Assembly: GCF_030272615.1 (NCBI RefSeq)
Contig: NC_081414.1
Coordinates: 826,050,896-826,114,895, forward strand
Length of the DNA: 64,000 nt
Direction: 5' to 3'
Source of the DNA: Cryptomeria japonica
Taxonomy: Eukaryota; Streptophyta; Pinopsida; Cupressales; Cupressaceae
Within the stretch, counting starts at the first letter, position 1. The number at the start of each line of letters is the position of its first letter. Both the position numbers and the translations under genes were made by a program. Positions 44,902 through 56,510 of the stretch are shown here, one piece after another. A model generated the notes under the pieces. It did not search any database, was not told the origin of the DNA, and was given only the letters and a program-made list of their open reading frames with translations.

Positions 44902-46367
44902 TGATAGTTCTGATACTTAATGTTAAGTACAGATACCGAGCTAATAAGATGAGAGGAGGGGTGAATCATACAAACTTAATCTTATATAAAAACAACAGAT
45001 TCAACCTTGGTAACATATACTTCAATAATATAACCAAAACTGCTAAACATGCAAACTCAAAAGCATATAAACATCATAACACTCATAACACCAGTTTTAA
45101 TGTGGAAACCCAAATAGGGAAAAACCACTGTGGGATTTCAGACCCACTAAGAAATATACTCTTCTAGAGTATGCTAGGTTAAAAGCAAATCCTGTTAAAG
45201 ATTACAAACACATTGCTAGATGTGACCCGGTTCAGGGATGTCCCTTAGATCTGTTAGGATCTTCACCTTTTTAGAAGTGACCTTGTTAAAGGATTTCAAA
45301 CACTCAATCAGAATGTCACCTTGCTAGAGGGTTTTACAAATAAGACTATTAAGTCCACCCGGTTAAGAGATTTTCTATCACTTTACAAAATAACAGTAAT
45401 AAAAATCTATCTGCAACTTCACATCTAAAATGCTAAAGAAGATTCTAATTTGCTCAATACAATAGGACTAATCTTGTCCATCTACTGGGCTCTATACTCT
45501 TTTATTCAAACAAGTCTTCAAGCTTCTGTGCTCAGTAATCACTATGTAGCATCCCTGTGCATACACTTGCCCGCATGCATTGTTTATCAACAGTTCCTTA
45601 TTTATAAGCAATTTGCCAACCGCTTAATCTCCTTGATCACATTTCCCATTACCAATCATAGCCATCACATCTTCAAACTTTGACTAGGTTCAATGTATCC
45701 TTCGATCTAAAAATGTTTTACCCTGCCTTGGAACTTGTGCTAGGGTATTGCGGTTCAATATGAGCTGGAGATCTTCCTACCGGATTTCCTTTGTCATAGA
45801 TTCTTAAACAAACTTCATTCATGGCATACCAATCATTTAATCATAGCCAGCTCATCAGCTTCCTTCATTAAATAATGCTTTTATTCATTCAATGCATTCT
45901 ATTACTACTCGGTTGCAACTCGGTAAATACTAAACTTCACTCGGTAGACATACCACCTTCATTAACCGATAGCGATAACCTTAGGGATTACCGACTAGGT
46001 TCCTTAGGGTTTATCGACTAGGTTCTTTGCTCAATAACATATTATACTATTAACCTTACAATCAATAACATATGTATGATATCAATACAATCTAAACATC
46101 ATGATGTCATCATTGTCTAACTCAGTAATAGTTGCCCATTGAATAACTTATTCCTCCCTTTATTCATTACATTCTTTCTGTGTCTTTTACCGACATCTTT
46201 ATACTCATCAAATCATACTTCTCAAGATATGGCAACATCATACTAAATTAGAAAATCAATTTCTTGACATCAATGACAAAATAATAATATTAAGACAGTA
46301 AACATCCTTAATCAGTTATATCCATAATCATCAACAACCTTCTCAATATCCTTATTGAAATGCCAAC
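44902..46367 (-). repeat. Element B 3' LTR
   Basis: It is 1,466 bp. On the minus strand it starts GTTGGCATTTCAATAAGG and ends CAGAACTATCA. It has a GTGGAAACCCAAATAGGG block near 45102-45119 and a G-tract at 44949-44969. Confidence 0.92.
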
Positions 46368-46368
46368 A

Positions 46369-46380
46369 ATCTCCCCCTTT
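46369..46380 (-). other. Element B polypurine tract
   Basis: The minus strand reads AAAGGGGGAGAT before the LTR start. The junction is identical over 32 nt to that of element A. Confidence 0.92.
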
Positions 46381-46747
46381 GGCATTGATAGAAAAACCAA
46401 TTGATTTGACCAATTGATTTGGATTGCTGTGAGATTCTGAAATGCTTTCCCCCTATCATCAGAATTCTCCCCCATACATTAGTCTTCTCCTCTTTTCTTT
46501 AGTCTTCTCCCCCTTTGACAACAATGCCAAAAAGTAAAGAACTAAAACATAATTTCTTCCTATATGAAGTGGTTTTCTACTGTTGTGTGTCAACTTAGTC
46601 TCGGTTAAAGCATTTATGTCTTCAATTCTTGTTCCCTGGATTTGTTTCCTGCACACATTTAGAAAACATCCTAAAGTGTGTAAATCAGCATCAACTCCTA
46701 AAAGATATTTAGTAGAGTCATCGAATTGATGCTTTCACCGAACTCGG
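46381..46747 (-). other. Element B 3' untranslated region
   Basis: This stretch between the pol stop and the PPT has no credible ORF. Confidence 0.6.
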
Positions 46748-49700
46748 TCAGTGAGTAGAAGATAGGGGTAGGACCCCTAACTTACTTCTGAGATACTCAA
46801 AAGTGTCCCTTGGCAGTGGCTTGGTGAAGATATATGTTATTTGTTCCTTTGTGCTAACATATTCCAACACCACTTTCTTCTCCTGAGCTTCTTCTCTAAG
46901 TTAATGATATTTGATAGAGATTTTCTTTGTCTTAGAGTGCATAATAGGATTCTTTGAAATGTTAATGGCACTAGTATTGTCATAGAATATAGTTACTGGC
47001 TTGGTAACTTTTTCATTTATACCTTTCAATAGTTGTTTGATCCATGCTATGTTGGTACAATTCAATGCTGCGGCAACGTATTCAGCTTCTGCTGTTGACT
47101 GTGAAATACATCCTTGTTTCTTGCTAAGCCAACTCACTAGTCTTTCTCCTAAAAAGAAAGCTCCTCCACTTGTGCTTTTCTTGTCATCAATGTTGCCTGC
47201 CCAATCAGCATCAGTAACTTTTAAATCAAAATCATTTCTTTTCTGATATAGTAAGACATAATCTTTAGTGCCTTTCAAGTATCTGAAAATTCTCTTGATT
47301 GCTGTCATGTGTGTTTCCTTAGGATTTGCAGAGAATCTTGCAACTATACCTACTGCATGTGCTATGTCTGGCCTGCTATGAACAACATATTACAACTTTC
47401 CAATCATGGATCGGTAAAGTGTCTCATCAATAGATGTAGATTCATCATTCTTTGATAGTTTACAGTTGGTAGTCATAGGAGTACTTACTGGTTTTGAATC
47501 CTCCATTCCAAATTTCTTCAAGATTTCCTTTATGTACTTGGATTGAGTAATGAAAATCTCATCTTTCATTTGCAGTATCTGTAAACCTATAAAATACTTT
47601 ATCTCATTGATTAATGACATCTCAAATTCTTTGCTCATTTCATTTCCAAAGTTCTTACATAGAGAGTTATTTCCACAAAAGATAATATCATCAACAAATA
47701 TGGCTGAGATCAGTTTCCATTTTCATCATTCTTCATGTACATGTTGTTGTTTTCACTTGTCCTTATAAAACCAATCTTGATTAAATAAGAGTGTAATCTA
47801 TCATACCATGCTCTAGGTGCTTGTTTCAAACCATATAAAGCTTTGTTCAATTTACATACCTAATCTTTATTCTTGTCTTCAACAAATCCTCCAGGTTGTT
47901 CAATAAAAACTTCTTCCTCTAATATACCATTCAGAAATGCAGATTTGACATCCATTTGATATACCTTGAAATTCTTGTAAGTAGGATATGCCAACAATGT
48001 TCTTACTCCTTCAAGTCTTGCCACAGGTGCAAAAGTCTCACCATAATCAATTCCTTCTTCTTGGGCATAACCTTTGCAAACTAGTCTTGCTTTATTTGGA
48101 AATGACCTCACCTTTTTCATTCGGTTTGTTTCTGAAAATCCACTTTGTACCAATTACATTTTTGTGCTTTGGTCTTGGGACCAACGTCCATGTGTCATTC
48201 TTCTTGATTTGATCAATCTCTTTGGTCATAGTATTTATCCAATCTTCACTGTTAAATGCCTCTTTCACTATTCTTGGTTCAAATACAGATATCATACACG
48301 TCTTCTGTCTCAGTTTGTTCCTTGTCATCACTAGATCATCCTTATCTCCTATAATCTGACTTGATGCATGATGTCTTCTGATATACTTGGCTAATATAGG
48401 CTCGGTAGGCTTTATATGATCTCCTTCGTCACTCGGTAACTGAATATTCTCTTCATTTCCTTCTACAGTTTTCTCGGTAGGACTTGTCGGTTGAACATAG
48501 ACAAATTCATCATAATCTTCTAGTTCTTTGGAATTTGCTTCATCATTTCTTTTTGCAAATTCATCAATTTTCACATTTGCACTTTCTACTATTTTGTTAG
48601 ATGATTTGATCAGACATTTAAATGCTTTACTTCTAGAAGAATAACCAAGAAATGTTCCTTCTTCACTTTTCTGATCAAACTTGCCATTTCTATCATCTTT
48701 GTGTACATAGCATCTACTTCAAAAGATTTTAAAATAACTTACATTAGGTTTCTTGTCATACCATATTTCATATGGTGTCTTCAAAGTTCCTTTCTTCAGT
48801 TGTACTCGGTTTAGGGTGTAAACTGCTGTGCTTATTGCTTCTCTCCAAAATGTTTGTGGTACTTTCTTTTCAATCATCAGGGTTCTGGCACAATCCACAA
48901 TAGATCTGTTTCTTCTCTCAACAATTCCATTTTGTTGTGGAGTTCTTGGTTCAGAGACTTGTCTTTTTATACCATGATCATTGCACAATAAGCTGAACTC
49001 ATTAGATGTGAACTCTCCTCCTCTATCTGATCTAAGACATTTCAGTTGTCTTCCTGCTTCATTTTCAACTCTTGCCTTGTACCATTTAAACATTTGAAAA
49101 GCTTCTGATTTTTCTTTTTAAAACATAACTGACATCATCCTTGAATAATCATCCACAAATAATATGAAATATTTATCACCATAATAACTTTGAACTTTCA
49201 TACGACCATAAAGATCAATGTGCACAAGATCTAAAATTCCCTTAGAGGTGTAGGACTTACTTGTAAAGCTTGATCGTGTCATTTTACCCATCTGGTATCC
49301 TCAGCACATAGCATTCTCAGGTTTCTCAAGACTCGATAGACCTCTTACTCAGTGCTTCTTTCTTATTTTGATCAGATTATCAAAATTTACATGACAAAAC
49401 CTTTTATTCCATAACCAGGTATCATCTATCTTTGCATACAGACATTTATTCTGAGTTGAGTCAAGGTGAAATGTGTTACCTTTTGTTTGTGTCTTGGTAG
49501 CAGCTAACTTTCCATTCTTGTCATGAACTTTGCCAATTCCTTTCTAAAATTCTATTCGGTATCCTATATTGTTTAGCTGTGCTACACTCAACAAATTGTA
49601 TTTCAAACCTTCAACCCAATAAACATCATTGCATCTTGCATTGTCAAGAAGTGTTATAGATCCTTTACCTTTTACTGGACATGGTGCATCATTACCAAAT

Positions 49701-50930
49701 CTTACATAGCCTCCATCATAGTCTTCTAACATAACAAACTTGTGTTTATCACCTATCATGTGATGTGAGCATCCACTATCTATGATCCAGAAAATCATTA
49801 GTATTTATGTGAGATATTAGGGCTTTTTCTTCATACCTTTCTTCATCTGATCCATCTTTGATAGCCACATAAACTACTTCCTATATATCAGTTTCATCTG
49901 ATTTATCATCATTGGATTCCTCATCGGCTATTAAGCATGACTTTCTATGTCTTCTTCTAAAGTCTTTGTGTCCTTTGTAATAATTATCTTTCTGTCTATC
50001 ATCTCGGTAATCTCTTTTTTCAGTAGAATCTTTGTCTGGATAGTTAGAAGCCATATGTCCTATCTTATCACAATTGAAACATTTCAAAGGTAGTTTTCCT
50101 TCATACTTACCTTTGCCTCTCAGTAACCTTCTGGCTAAAAGTGCTTCAAACTCTTCTTGCTTTCTGATTTCCTCATAGAATTTGTGTACTTCCTCCATGT
50201 TCTTGTGAAATCTTTCACTTGCTCCACTGTGATCCCCTTTAGTGTACTTACTCATTCTATCATTGTAATCATCAAATTCACCAATATAAAAATAACTAAA
50301 TGCAGATTCAACTTTATTTACCGATGACCCACTGTTATCAAAGTTACTTAACTCAAATGCATGTAGCTTACCAATAGTAGCATCTAAAGAAACTTGCATA
50401 TTGTGTACAGACCTCAATTCATTGATTGCAAATACTCGGATTGCATAAGCTGGTAGAAGGGTTCTTAACAAATTACTTGTTATATCCTTTTCTTCAATAG
50501 TTCCACCTACTCCTTTGATTTGATTAACAATCTCCTTTAGTCTTGTACTGTACTAGGTTATGTTCTCACCTTCATTCATCCTTATAGATTCAAGTTGTCC
50601 TCTTAGACTGTCCACTTTTGCTCTTTGAACATGTTCATCTCCACCATACACAGATATGAGCTTGTCCCACATTGCCTTTGCATCATTGTAGCCTTCTAGA
50701 TCATTAAACTCTGAATCGATCAAAGTAGATGTTATTTCAATCATTGCTTGGATATGTTCTTGGTATGCCTTTATCTCTTCCATTGTCAATGGATAGGTGC
50801 TCGGTGTAATTAAATCATTCTCCAGATAATATACAACATATTCTCCAACTCCTGATAGGTGTAGCTTCATCCTTTTCTGCCATGTAGAGAAACTTGACTT
50901 GTTCAGCTTCGGTGCATCCCTCTTATACAT
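46748..50930 (-). pseudogene. Element B gag-pol, frameshifted
   Basis: The ATG at 50928-50930 opens MYKRDAPKLNKSSFSTW, a UBN2-type copia Gag. A knuckle CFNCDKIGHMASNY (near 50040-50090) has lost its last Cys. The protease has WIIDSGCSHHM (near 49770-49800). Integrase shows CLRSDRGGEF and PQQNGIVERRN (48719-49093). RT spans about 47640-48574, with FVDDIIF near 47680-47705 in a shifted frame. RNase H (46901-47308) has DADWAGN and TAEAEYVAA. Blocks lie in three frames, with several stops, so it is not functional as read. Order and motifs are those of a full copia polyprotein, making this the closest thing to a helper for element A in the window. Confidence 0.9.
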
Positions 50931-50981
50931 CTTTGGATCTTTTCCTAAAGTACCTTTAAACTTTTTCTTCTGGAGTCCAAA

Positions 50982-50993
50982 GCTCTGATACCA
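50982..50993 (-). other. Element B primer-binding site
   Basis: The minus strand reads TGGTATCAGAGC, a perfect tRNA-iMet-type site, two bases from the LTR end. Confidence 0.93.
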
Positions 50994-50995
50994 AT

Positions 50996-53894
50996 TGATA
51001 GTTATGATACTTAATGTTAAGTATAGATGCCGAGCTAATAAGATGAGAGGGGGGGGGGGTGAATTATACAAACTTAATCTTCCATAAAAACAACAGATTC
51101 AACCTCAGTAACATATACTTCAGTAATATAACCAAAACTGCTAAACATACAAACTCAAAAGCATATAAACATCTGTAGACATATAAAAATGACCATTTTC
51201 CTAAATGAATATTTTTTGTTCATTTCTCTATTTTCCAATTTAATTAAATTACTCGCATTCCTCTATTTAATTAAGTAAATTACTCAATTAAATTCACTAT
51301 ACCATTTAATGAATAAATCATTTTATTCAATTAAATCCCCCCTATCCACTTTTAATTAAATTTGAATTTAATTAAATAGTTATCCTAAATTAAATAAATC
51401 TAATTTATTTGATTTCCCCAATTGCAACCAAATTGAATTAAATTAACTTTATTTCAATTAAATCCTATTATCCCTCCATCCACTTGCAAAATCCTACATC
51501 TCCCATTTGCTTCCTAAAACCTATTCCTAAATTTCTTCTAGACCCTTCTAATCACTTCTAAATTAATCTAACCCATCTTCTAAACTTTGTCACATCCCTA
51601 AACAAAGGGAAGTCACTTCTCAAACCCTTGAAGTCTTTGATAACCATTAAAGGCTTCAAGTCTTCAACCACTTTATTTCCCAAAGTCTCCCAAACCATTA
51701 ATGGTTAATTCAACCCTCTTACATGGTTAGAGACTTTTTGCCTAGCTTAACCTTCATCCAACCCAAGGGTCTCATCAAGCCTTTAATGCTTTGACCATGA
51801 TTATCTCTTAATCATTTGCACAAAAGTTTATCCTTGGATTAACTCTTAATCCAATGGGTAAGCCTAACTTAAGCTTAACCCTTATCTCTAGATAACCATA
51901 AGGTCTTCTCAGACATTTAATGTCTCCAACCCCTTCTCTCAACCCAGTCTTATGTTGACATTTGTCACCATTTCATTGGTGCAAATTACAAACATGGATC
52001 CCCAACTTTCAAACTCAACCCTTGATCAACTCTTTCAATCTTGACCATCCATTGCCGTATTTTTGCTATAAATAGAGCTCTCATCCCTCCATTTTGAGAA
52101 TCCAAGTTTGTAGTATCATACTTATGCTCAAATACATTCAAGCTTTTATATCATTTTTATGCTCATCATTTTAGCCTGTTTTAATTAGAAATTAGTCTAA
52201 ATATGCATGTTTAGAGTACTTTCTTTATCATTTAGCTCAATCATAGACTAATATATCATGTTAGGATAGTATTTATACTAACCTTGTCATCTTATAGTTA
52301 GTTTATTGCATTTCTAGAATCATGCATAGCTTAGGATGCATTTCATTCTAAAATCCATTAAAGCATCCCTCGTTCTTGCATTTGCCATCCCTAAACTATT
52401 TTGCTCAGTGATCTGAGAGCAAAAATATTGGTTTGAGGGACATTGTAAGATAGAGAACTATGGGACCCACCTTGGGAAGCTGAGTGATACTTCATTACTC
52501 CATAGCTTGCACCAAGAAGTCCTGTGTGTGTGTGAGCAAGGCTCCCTAGAGCTCCATTTTTCACATATTGAGTTCTATTGACCCGCTTTTCCCGCATACA
52601 ACATCATAACACTCATAACACCAGTTTTAACGTGGAAACCCAAATAGGGAAAAACCACTGTGGGATTTCGAACCCACTAAGAAATATACTCTTCTAGAGT
52701 ATGCTCGGTTAAAAGAAAATCCTGTTAAAGATTAAAAACGCATTGCTAGATGTTACCCGATTAAGGGATTTCCCTCATATCTGTTAGGATCTTCACCTTG
52801 TTAGAAGTGATCTTGCTAAAGGATTTCAAACACTCAATCAGAATGTCACCTTGCTAGAGGGTTTTACAAATAAGACTGTTAAGTCCACTTGGTTAAGAGA
52901 TTTTCTATCACTTTACAAAATAACAGTAATAAAAATCTATCTGCAACTTCACATCTAAAATGCTAAAGTAGATTCTTATTTTCTCAATACAATAGGACTA
53001 ATTTTGTCCATTTGCTAGGCTCTATACTTTGTTATTCAAATAGGTCTTCAAGCTTCTGTGCTCGGCAATCACTATGTAGAATCCTTGTGCATACACTTGC
53101 CTACATGCATTGTTTATCAATAGTTCCTTATTTATAAACAATTCACCAACCGCTTAATCTCCTTGACCATATTTCCCATGATCAATCATAGCCATCAAAT
53201 CTTCAAACTTTGACCAGGTTCAATGTATCCTTTGATCTGAAAATGTTTTACGCTACCTTGGAACTTGCATACATTTCTTGGAACTTGTGCTAGGGTATTG
53301 CAGTTCAATCTAAGCTGTAGATCTTCCTGCCGATTTTCCTTTGTCATAGATTCTTAAACAAACTTCATTCACGACATACCAATCATTTAATTATAGCCAG
53401 CTCATTAGCTTCCTTCATTAAATAATGCTTTTATTCATTCAATGCATTCTGTTACTACTTGGTTGCAACTCGGTAAATACTAAACTTCACTCAGTAGACA
53501 TACGACCTTCATTAACCGATAGTGATAACCTTAGGGTTTACCGACTAGGTTCTTTGCTCAGTAACATAGTATAGTATTAACCTTACAATCAATAACATAT
53601 GTATGATATCAAAACAATCTAAACATCATGATCTCATCATTTTCTAACTCGGTAATAGTTGCCCATTGAATAACTTATTCCTCCCTTTATTCATTACATT
53701 CTTTCTATGTCTTTTACCGACATCTTTATACTCATCAAATCATACTTCTCAAGATATGGCAACATCATACTAAATTAGAAAATCAATTTCTTGACATCAA
53801 TGACAAAATAATAATATTAAGACAGTAAACATCCTTAATTAGTTATATCCATAATCATCAACAACCTTCTCAATATCCTTATTGAAATGCCAAC
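50996..53894 (-). repeat. Element B 5' LTR, interrupted by solo LTR S2
   Basis: The parts are 50996-51173 and 52606-53894. It matches the 3' LTR closely, including the G-tract (51045-51066) next to the PBS side. Confidence 0.92.
51174..52600 (+). mobile_element. S2: solo gypsy-type LTR inside element B's 5' LTR
   Basis: It is 1,427 bp, starts TGTAGACATAT and ends CGCATACA. The target duplication ACATC is at 51169-51173 and 52601-52605. The TATA-like CTATAAATAGAG near 52068-52079 sets the plus orientation. There is no internal sequence, so it arose by LTR-LTR recombination. The start resembles that of the G LTR. Confidence 0.92.
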
Positions 53895-53923
53895 AATCTC
53901 TCCTTGTCTGTTATAATGCCAAC
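53895..53923 (-). other. 29-bp extra sequence outside element B's 5' LTR
   Basis: On the minus strand this begins GTTGGCATTAT, resembling the LTR tip, and ends in ACAAGGAGAGATT, resembling a degraded PPT, directly before the true LTR start. It lies inside the target duplication, so it was probably part of the inserted DNA. Confidence 0.6.
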
Positions 53924-55147
53924 AATGTATTATTTTCTATTTGGTTTCCATGTGTGTTAACCAGGTTGTTTGCTAAACTATTTTACCGGTTTACTACTAG
54001 ACTGTTAAAGTGTTTAAGTACAGTATTTTTTTGTATACTAATTCACCCCCCCTCTTAGTATTCATCAAGAACAAACATGAAAAATGCAACCACAAAAGGA
54101 ACACTGAATTTTATACGTGGAAAACCAAAATGGGAAAAATCACAGAGTGTTAACTCTTAGGAGAATATAACTAGTTATATGATGTTTTACAAAAAGGGTG
54201 GCTCACTATTGGGTGGCTCACTACCAGATTACAAAAATAGATCACTGCCAAACTGCTCACTACAAAGATACAAAATATGATTTACTGTCGGAATGCTCAC
54301 CATAATGGGTAGGATTTAAATGAAGAGTATTGCATCTCCAAATGCATGAGATCAATTCCAAGATTAATCTCATATCACAATTTACACTATAATAGATCCG
54401 GTGAAAGATCTCTGTACAATCTTGCAGTAGGTCCAGTGAAGGACTATTGCAACACTGAAATACTATGTGCACTCTAACTCTGCACCAATTGCTTTCGCTA
54501 TCCACAACTCACACTTCACACTCTTCTACTATCTTTGCTGCTATGTCTCTTTCATATACACACACCTTCATACCTTCATGGAGGACACAAACATGGGATA
54601 GTGTTTCAGCCTACCTCAACACATTATCTAATGGAACATAAACAAGACAATCATGTCGACCTCCACAAAATATTTACATTCTTTCTTTTCCACAATTCAT
54701 TTTCCAATGCGTATACCGAGATTACCAAAATGGGACAGGACCATTCATACCCAATGATACTGACCCATTATCATAAAACTCAACCACAACAAATCCAAAT
54801 AGATTCCATGCGTACCAAGATTACCACAATCTTGAAAATTGAAGAGATACAACTAACATGACTAAAATAGATGATACTGAAACATGTAACTGATATCGAG
54901 ACTAGTTTAACCACAACATAGGACTCCTGAGGAAAGGATCTTTCAAAAATCACACCTTTATATCAACTCTATCTTACTGCACATCACAACACATAGCTAT
55001 ACCAAAACACACATCACCTGCTCATATTAAAAAATGTACATATCGACTGCAAACAACATCCAGACCAAACTAGGTAACATTGAACCGTATATACTGTCCG
55101 GTCCAAATCAAATAACTGGTTTGGCATCAATGACAATAATATTCACA

Positions 55148-56415
55148 CAAGTGTAACACAACTCACCTATCTCAATATTTTATTGTAGGTCTCTATAGTC
55201 TTTGTGATTCCTAAAGATAAATTGTGTATCTTGTTGAAAGAGGATATATCTCTTGTTTAAAAAATAGAGATTAAAAGTGCACACTTCTCCCCTAAAGGGA
55301 GGGAAAATTTGAACAAAAAAGAGCCGAGATCCTAAAAAATTTCATGAACAAGCACACGATTCAAAAGTCTGATGATATAGATAAGACTAAGGGAGGATCA
55401 TAGAAACTAGTTCCAATTGGTGGCATAAGATGTTGATCCTAATTTAATTGAGTCACCCCTTGGAACCTCTAACGCTAATCAATGTGAAGCCAATAGAAGA
55501 ATTAGGTGTTGTTGGGAGTATTCTTATTGTTGATGTTAGGATGAAAGTATCTTTTTTGTAATAGCCACTCAATATTACTATGTGATCATTCTTTTTGGAT
55601 AAGTGATCAATAACTTAGTTTTTATGGAGCTCCAACTCCTTATATTGTAATGAATTATGTTTTGTTTATGCTCTTTAATATTATTTTTTGAATATTTCAA
55701 CTTCCCCCAAAACTACCATACTATAATGATTTAACACTCTTATTGAAAAACTCTTTGGAAGTATGGTAAAATGTAGAATTATCAAATGGATAGAAAGATG
55801 AAGAAAGGGGGCAAAAGCTCAAGTGGATTTTAGGTCAAAATGTTCCATAAGTGGCCATTGTGCTACTCTTAGAGACATGATAGACAAGGTATACGATACA
55901 GCAATGGGAAATGAGCTTTTAATTATTTTTTCCATTATTTTTTTAATAACAAAAATAACACAGAATTTTAAAGAATACTTGAGAGATCTACAATTATTTT
56001 GTCAAGAGCTAGTAATGAAAGCGACTCTCATCAAAATCAAGTTCATGATCTTTTCCTCTATAAGAAAAAATAAATAAATAAACTTTGTATTTGAGGGAAG
56101 TTATTTTCAAGTGGTAAATGGGTATATAAATATTTCACAAACAAATTTTCTATTATAAAATTGACTAGGAGACTTGTAGGATGAAATGGATAAATGAGGA
56201 TAGGAATATTTATACCTACTGTACAAAAGATTCATAAAGGTTCAATTAATGAGATTAAAAAATTAAGGAAACTTTATTTTTGGTTTCTTGTCATACTAGT
56301 GGTGCTATATAGGAACAAACTAACACTAACATGAATATAAATGGAGAGACTACAAAAAGCCAAATTACAAGTAGTTTAAAATGAAAACCTTAATTTTATA
56401 TGAGATTGTTTTAGT
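55148..56415. other. Unclassified sequence between D and the copia scrap L
   Basis: I see no convincing gene here. An 84-codon open stretch at 55823-56077 has no recognised motif. The right end runs into the copia pol fragment L, so part of the region may be decayed copia internal sequence. Confidence 0.35.
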
Positions 56416-56510
56416 CAAGTGAGTACTACCATGGATACTAGTTGTCAATTGAGCAAGGATGATGAGTCACCTCAAGCTGATAATACTCTTTATATGGCTA
56501 TGATTGGAGG
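56416..56510 (+). pseudogene. L: copia pol scrap (RT/RNase H junction)
   Basis: The frame reads VSTTMDTSCQLSKDDESP and then NTLYMAMIGG, matching the block that joins RT and RNase H in copia pols; element B has the equivalent at about 47400-47480. It stops abruptly where element K starts (56511), so K was inserted in an older copia element. The other half would lie beyond the window. Confidence 0.75.

Larger units (their letters stand above)
44902..53923 (-). mobile_element. Element B: SIRE/Maximus-like Ty1/copia retrotransposon
   Basis: The LTRs are 44902-46367 and 50996-53894, the latter split by S2. PBS, gag-pol and PPT are all recognisable on the minus strand. Target duplication AATGT is at 44897-44901 and 53924-53928. 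A 29-bp extra sequence (53895-53923) lies between the 5' LTR and the duplication. It sits in element A's 3' LTR. Confidence 0.92.
37331..54067 (+). mobile_element. Element A: non-autonomous LTR retrotransposon with Gag and a large ORF2, no pol
   Basis: The LTRs are 37331-38515 and 43825-54067, the latter split by element B. The target duplication AGAAC is at 37326-37330 and 54068-54072. A PBS, a gag, a spacer, ORF2 and a PPT follow in order. The 5.3 kb internal region contains no protease, integrase, RT or RNase H motif. It is inserted in the LTR of element D. Shared PBS type and PPT/LTR junction with element B suggest mobilisation by SIRE-like elements, which is inference. Confidence 0.9.
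43825..54067 (+). repeat. Element A 3' LTR, split by element B
   Basis: The parts are 43825-44901 and 53929-54067. They align in order with the 5' LTR across the gap. The end AGTATTCATCA is followed by the AGAAC duplication. The C-tract is at 54043-54055. Confidence 0.92.
36705..55147 (-). mobile_element. Element D: truncated SIRE-type element, interrupted by A
   Basis: It has the start of a gag (to 36705), a PBS (37176-37187) and a 5' LTR split into 37190-37330 and 54073-55147. The internal region is cut at 36704. The rest of the element is absent. Its gag start is a coiled coil of the same style as element A's. Confidence 0.7.
37190..55147 (-). repeat. Element D 5' LTR, split by element A
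   Basis: The parts are 37190-37330 and 54073-55147, together about 1.2 kb. The end next to the PBS is AAGTGAACA on the minus strand. A G-tract lies at 37217-37240 and a GTGGAAAACC/GGGAAAAA block at 54116-54142. The far end TGTGAATATTATTG is inferred from its resemblance to element A's LTR start, without a partner LTR to confirm it. Confidence 0.6.

Noticed and set aside
55823-56077. 84-codon frame that might be a transposase or host gene piece
   Set aside because: No recognisable motif was found and the start codon context is arbitrary; left as unclassified.
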